Positions 8,571 through 10,783 of a DNA stretch of 10,783 nucleotides are shown here, in pieces. Under the pieces are notes generated by a model, which did not search any database, was not told the origin of the DNA, and saw only the letters and a program-made list of their open reading frames with translations. A program made the translations under genes and the position numbers. Each line of letters opens with the position of its first letter. Position 1 is the first letter of the stretch. Source of the stretch: Planctomycetota bacterium (GTDB lineage: Bacteria > Planctomycetota > Phycisphaerae > UBA1845); the NCBI GenBank assembly GCA_022567365.1, contig JADFHG010000073.1, forward strand, positions 1 to 10,783, in the 5' to 3' direction.

Positions 8571-8680
8571 GCGACCGTGAGGGAGCGGACTTTGCTATGC
8601 CTGTCGCCCAACGCCAACCCGAAAAGCCTGGACGGGTGGCCCACAAGTGCATGGTCAACCTGGAACCTGCGGGTTTGATC

Positions 8681-8757
8681 GGGAGAGCGAGGCTCCTGCC
8701 GAGCTGCCGCCTTGCTTCCAGACCGGGCAAACGGCTCACCAGGAGGTTCGCCCTCCC
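8681..8757. repeat. Imperfect 24-bp inverted repeat
   Basis: Positions 8681-8704 and the reverse complement of 8734-8757 agree at 19 of 24 bases, including GGGAG at the outer edge and GAGC at the inner edge. The loop is 29 bases. The size and symmetry suggest a separate extragenic repeat family from the CTGTTGAAG-type copies. There is no T-tract, so it is not a classical terminator. Confidence 0.6.
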
Positions 8758-8806
8758 GAGGATGTCTTTCGTAACCCGCAAAATGAAGGTTGACGCATCA
8801 CTACCA

Positions 8807-8872
8807 GCCGGTCGAAGAAGTCAAATCTCGGGTGTGGCACCGGCACCCGCAAGCGGGCTGCCAAGGGGCCAC
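8807..8872 (+). repeat. Decayed palindromic intergenic repeat, copy 3
   Basis: The left end, 8807-8822, matches 3605-3620 of copy 2 at 13 of 16 bases. An inner block, GGTGTGGCACCGGCA at 8831-8845, matches 3630-3644 at 14 of 15 with nearly the same spacing. The hairpin that follows has a different sequence but is still paired: GGCA/TGCC around CCCGC/GCGGG (8846-8850 and 8853-8857). GTGGC at 8834-8838 can pair with GCCAC at 8868-8872. The right-hand CTTCAACAG end is missing or unrecognisable. It lies 15 bases past the stop of the DUF58 gene, in the same orientation as copy 2. Confidence 0.6.
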
Positions 8873-8887
8873 CGCTTGTTTCGGCGA

Positions 8888-9832
8888 CTATCCACGACCG
8901 AGCACGCGCGAACTTCGCTGGCGGATCCGCGCGCTGCGCGTGGCGAGATAGGCGCTCAGCGCGACGTCGAGCGGTGCGCTCGTGTCGAACACCGTATAAT
9001 CCACGTGCATGTGGCTGCATCCCGTGCGAAGAAGCCCCGTGAATCGTTCGACCTCCTCGAGATACCGCTCGCGCAGCGATCGCGGATCGGTCAGGAGCGT
9101 GCCTGCATCCTCGAGACCCTCGAACATGGTCGGACCGGAAAACGGCAGCGCCAGCTCGGCCGGATCCCACACGTTGCACACGACCATTTCGTGCCCGCGA
9201 TATCGCAGTCGTTCGAGCCCCTTCAAAATCACCGAGACCTCGTCGAACAGGTCGCTTACGATGATCACCAGCGTGCGATGGGGCAGTCGCTCGGCGAGTT
9301 GCTCCAAGACCCTCCCGACGGATGTCTTCTTCGCACCCGTCTTTCCTTCCAATTCCTTGATGATCGTCTTCCAATGGTGTGGGTTGCTGGACGCGCGAAT
9401 GAATCGTGTGAGTTCTTCGTCGAACGTCGCCAGCCCGACGGAATCCTGCTGCTGAAGCGCCAGATAGGCAATCGCCGCCGCGATCGAGGTCGCATATTCG
9501 TGCTTTGTGAAAAGATCGTCGCGGGAGCGATACGCCATGGATTCGCTGCAATCGACCAGCAAGACGAGGTTCAGGTTGGTTTCCTGCTCGTATTGCTTGA
9601 CGTAGTACTTGTTCGTGCGCGCGAAGACCTTCCAGTCGATATGACGGAGGTCGTCACCCTGAGTGTACGGTCGATAGTCGGCGAACTCGATGGACAGACC
9701 GCGGTGCGGGCTGCTGTGCATGCCCGAAAAGAACCCCTCGACGATCAAACGGGCGCGCAGCTCGAGGCTGCCGATGCGGCGGAGCACGTTCGGATCGAGG
9801 TACTTGCGATAGGATTGAGCCCGCGTGTGCAT
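8888..9832 (-). CDS. DUF58 family protein with vWA fold
   Basis: The product is 314 residues, soluble, with no membrane segment or signal peptide. The N-terminal half carries the DUF58 hallmark: RGLSIEFADYRPYTQGDD (about 44-61) running into LRHIDWKVFARTNKYYVKQYEQET (about 62-85). The vWA core follows with an intact MIDAS: DCSES at 94-98, Thr 170 and Asp 194 in IIVSDLFDE. DUF58 proteins are encoded next to MoxR ATPases in very many bacteria and are thought to be their cytoplasmic partners; the gene order here agrees. Start: ATG at 9832 gives a normal family length and begins with MHTRAQSYRKYLDP, typical of the family. An in-frame ATG at 9883 would add 17 Arg-rich residues that look non-native. 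A weak GGCGGG precedes the chosen ATG. A decayed repeat follows the stop. Confidence 0.93.
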   Translation of the reverse strand: MHTRAQSYRKYLDPNVLRRIGSLELRARLIVEGFFSGMHSSPHRGLSIEFADYRPYTQGDDLRHIDWKVFARTNKYYVKQYEQETNLNLVLLVDCSESMAYRSRDDLFTKHEYATSIAAAIAYLALQQQDSVGLATFDEELTRFIRASSNPHHWKTIIKELEGKTGAKKTSVGRVLEQLAERLPHRTLVIIVSDLFDEVSVILKGLERLRYRGHEMVVCNVWDPAELALPFSGPTMFEGLEDAGTLLTDPRSLRERYLEEVERFTGLLRTGCSHMHVDYTVFDTSAPLDVALSAYLATRSARIRQRSSRVLGRG

Positions 9833-10078
9833 GAGAACCCGCCGAGAAAACCGAACCCGTGCAGCCACGCGCCCGGATCGCATAACCCCGATCGCACGAC
9901 CCTGATCGAAGACCTAGACTGAATCCGCCGGCGCGACCGCTTCAATCCTACACCACGGCTCCGGTGGGCCTTGTCGGCGAACAGTCAACGCGGTGGCGAG
10001 CCGCTCCACCACACATTGGCAGTCCGACTGCGGCGCTCACCGGGATCCACCGGCACCCGCCGACGACTTGCGCGCCGC
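9833..10078. other. 246-base spacer between the MoxR and DUF58 genes
   Basis: No credible gene is present. It contains several inverted repeats: GGTGG/CCACC (9992-9996 and 10006-10010), a near-perfect 13-base palindrome at 10019-10031, and a looser GCGGCGC/GCGCCGC pair (10030-10036 and 10072-10078) with a 35-base loop directly after the MoxR stop. No T-tract follows any of them in the direction of transcription. A minus-strand TAGGAT (9950-9945) resembles a -10 box but has no -35 partner at the right distance. Confidence 0.45.
9992..10031. repeat. Two adjacent small hairpins upstream of the DUF58 gene
   Basis: The first is GGTGG/CCACC with a nine-base loop (9992-10010). The second is GCAGTC and GACTGC around a single central base (10019-10031), perfectly paired. 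They are not recognisably the CTGTTGAAG-type repeat. They lie between the MoxR stop and the DUF58 start, where they could affect transcript processing. No further function can be supported. Confidence 0.4.
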
Positions 10079-10783
10079 CTAATCGCTCGGACCCTTTGCC
10101 GCCCCCGCTTGGTCGGTCGCGAACACCCGCTTCGCCATGGCCCCGTCGAGCGACCCCGACGGGTCCGCCTCGACTGAGTCGATCAACATGTCGATGATGT
10201 CGTCGCCGCGCACACCATCCGCTTCGGCGTTGAAATTGGTGATGATTCGGTGTCTGAGCACGGGATGTATCACGCTGCGGACGTCGTCCGTCGAGACATA
10301 ATAACGCCCGCTGAGCACCGCGCGGGCCTTGGCCGCGAGAATAAGGAATTGCGACGCGCGGGGTCCCGCGCCCCAGGCGACGTAGTCGGTGATGAACTTC
10401 GGCACTTCGCCCATATCGACGCGCGTCGAGCGCACGATTCGCGTCGCGTAGATCAAGACGTGTTCAGCGCACGGTACGCGGCGTACGATCTCCTGAAGCG
10501 CGATGATCTCCCTGGCGTTGAGCGTCCGGTCGATCGTCAAGTCTTGCGGTGAAGTCGTCATCCGGACGATCTGCAACTCCTCCTGTTCCGTCGGATAGCC
10601 CACCAGCACCTTGAACATGAACCGGTCGAGCTGCGCTTCCGGAAGTGGATAGGTCCCCTCCTGCTCGATCGGGTTCTGTGTCGCGAGCACGAAAAACGGC
10701 TTGGGCAACTTGTGCGGAAATCCGGCGGCCGTCACCTGGTTCTCCTGCATGGCTTCGAGCAACGCGGCCTGCGTCTTCGGCGG
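10079..10783 (-). CDS. MoxR-family AAA+ ATPase, C-terminal part (5' end outside window)
   Basis: 234 residues are visible; a full MoxR protein usually has about 310-340, so roughly the first 90-100 are missing, including Walker A and the Walker B core. The visible part begins with PPKTQAALLEAMQENQVT, which directly follows Walker B in MoxR proteins. Then come sensor 1 in FVLATQNP (Asn 37 of the fragment), the arginine finger in LDRF (Arg 54), and the lid domain with GAGPRASQFLILAAKARAVLSGR, the sensor 2 region. MoxR ATPases use ATP to remodel or activate partners, often with vWA proteins such as those encoded next. As first gene of the module in view, it probably drives the DUF58 protein. It ends in TAG, with a 246-base spacer before the DUF58 start. 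Nothing suggests a broken gene; the truncation is the window edge. Confidence 0.95.
   Translation of the reverse strand, partial: PPKTQAALLEAMQENQVTAAGFPHKLPKPFFVLATQNPIEQEGTYPLPEAQLDRFMFKVLVGYPTEQEELQIVRMTTSPQDLTIDRTLNAREIIALQEIVRRVPCAEHVLIYATRIVRSTRVDMGEVPKFITDYVAWGAGPRASQFLILAAKARAVLSGRYYVSTDDVRSVIHPVLRHRIITNFNAEADGVRGDDIIDMLIDSVEADPSGSLDGAMAKRVFATDQAGAAKGPSD

Larger units (their letters stand above)
8403..8887. other. 485-base non-coding spacer made of repeats
   Basis: I find no credible gene here. The short minus-strand frames at 8399-8644 and 8518-8781 translate to low-complexity Arg/Ser/Val-rich sequence across repeats. What can be seen, left to right: a small inverted repeat GCACC/GGTGC (8464-8468 and 8475-8479); CGCCCAA/TTGGGCG (8524-8530 and 8540-8546); a CCCAAA tandem at 8551-8570; a large imperfect inverted repeat at 8681-8757; and a decayed copy of the CTGTTGAAG-type element at 8807-8872. 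No clear minus-strand promoter for the BatA-like gene was found, although a gap this long leaves room for one. Confidence 0.6.

Noticed and set aside
7410..8678. Plus-strand open frame of 422 codons
   Set aside because: It is antisense to the BatA-like vWA gene, rich in Arg, Gly and His as expected for a shadow frame, and crosses the non-coding spacer.
8399..8781. Two small minus-strand frames in the spacer (81 and 87 codons)
   Set aside because: They translate repeat sequence, overlap each other in different frames and resemble no family; likely spurious.
8540..9922. Plus-strand open frame of 460 codons
   Set aside because: It lies antisense to the clear DUF58 gene and runs through repeats; the composition is that of a high-GC shadow frame, with no recognisable motif.
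9945..9950. TAGGAT, a possible -10 box upstream of the DUF58 gene on the minus strand
   Set aside because: The nearest TTGACT is 32 bases away instead of about 17, so the pair is not a usable promoter.

Overview
This window reads as part of a high-GC bacterial chromosome, most likely from the phylum Planctomycetota. No ribosomal marker is present. The assignment rests on the protein architectures, on the gene order MoxR ATPase / DUF58 / BatA-like vWA protein / second vWA protein / very long DUF4175-like coiled-coil protein, and on spacers filled with short palindromic repeats of a kind I associate with that phylum. The taxonomic call is inference; the gene families are read from the sequence.

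All five genes lie on the minus strand, so transcription runs from the right edge to the left. In that order: (1) a MoxR-family AAA+ ATPase whose N-terminal part lies outside the window (10783 to 10079); (2) a soluble DUF58 protein with a vWA fold (9832 to 8888); (3) a membrane-anchored BatA-like vWA protein (8402 to 6138); (4) a second vWA protein of similar layout, starting at a GTG that overlaps the previous stop by 4 bases (6141 to 3736); (5) a protein of about 1,170 residues with three N-terminal membrane segments, a beta-rich region and a very long charged helical region (3564 to 61).

These genes look like one functional module. MoxR ATPases generally act with vWA-domain partners, and all three vWA proteins here keep an intact metal-binding MIDAS motif. 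The likely picture is a cytoplasmic MoxR-DUF58 pair coupled to two membrane vWA proteins and a large envelope-exposed protein, acting in envelope assembly, stress tolerance or maturation of another complex. The substrate is unknown and nothing in the window reveals it.

The spacers are unusual for an operon. Only the vWA-vWA junction is tight. The others (246, 485 and 171 bases with the starts chosen here) and the region after the last gene all contain inverted repeats. At least three of these repeats, at 1-61, 3602-3705 and 8807-8872, share an end resembling CTGTTGAAGAAGT and have strongly self-complementary interiors. There are no tRNA or rRNA genes, CRISPR arrays, transposase genes or classical T-tract terminators that I can see.
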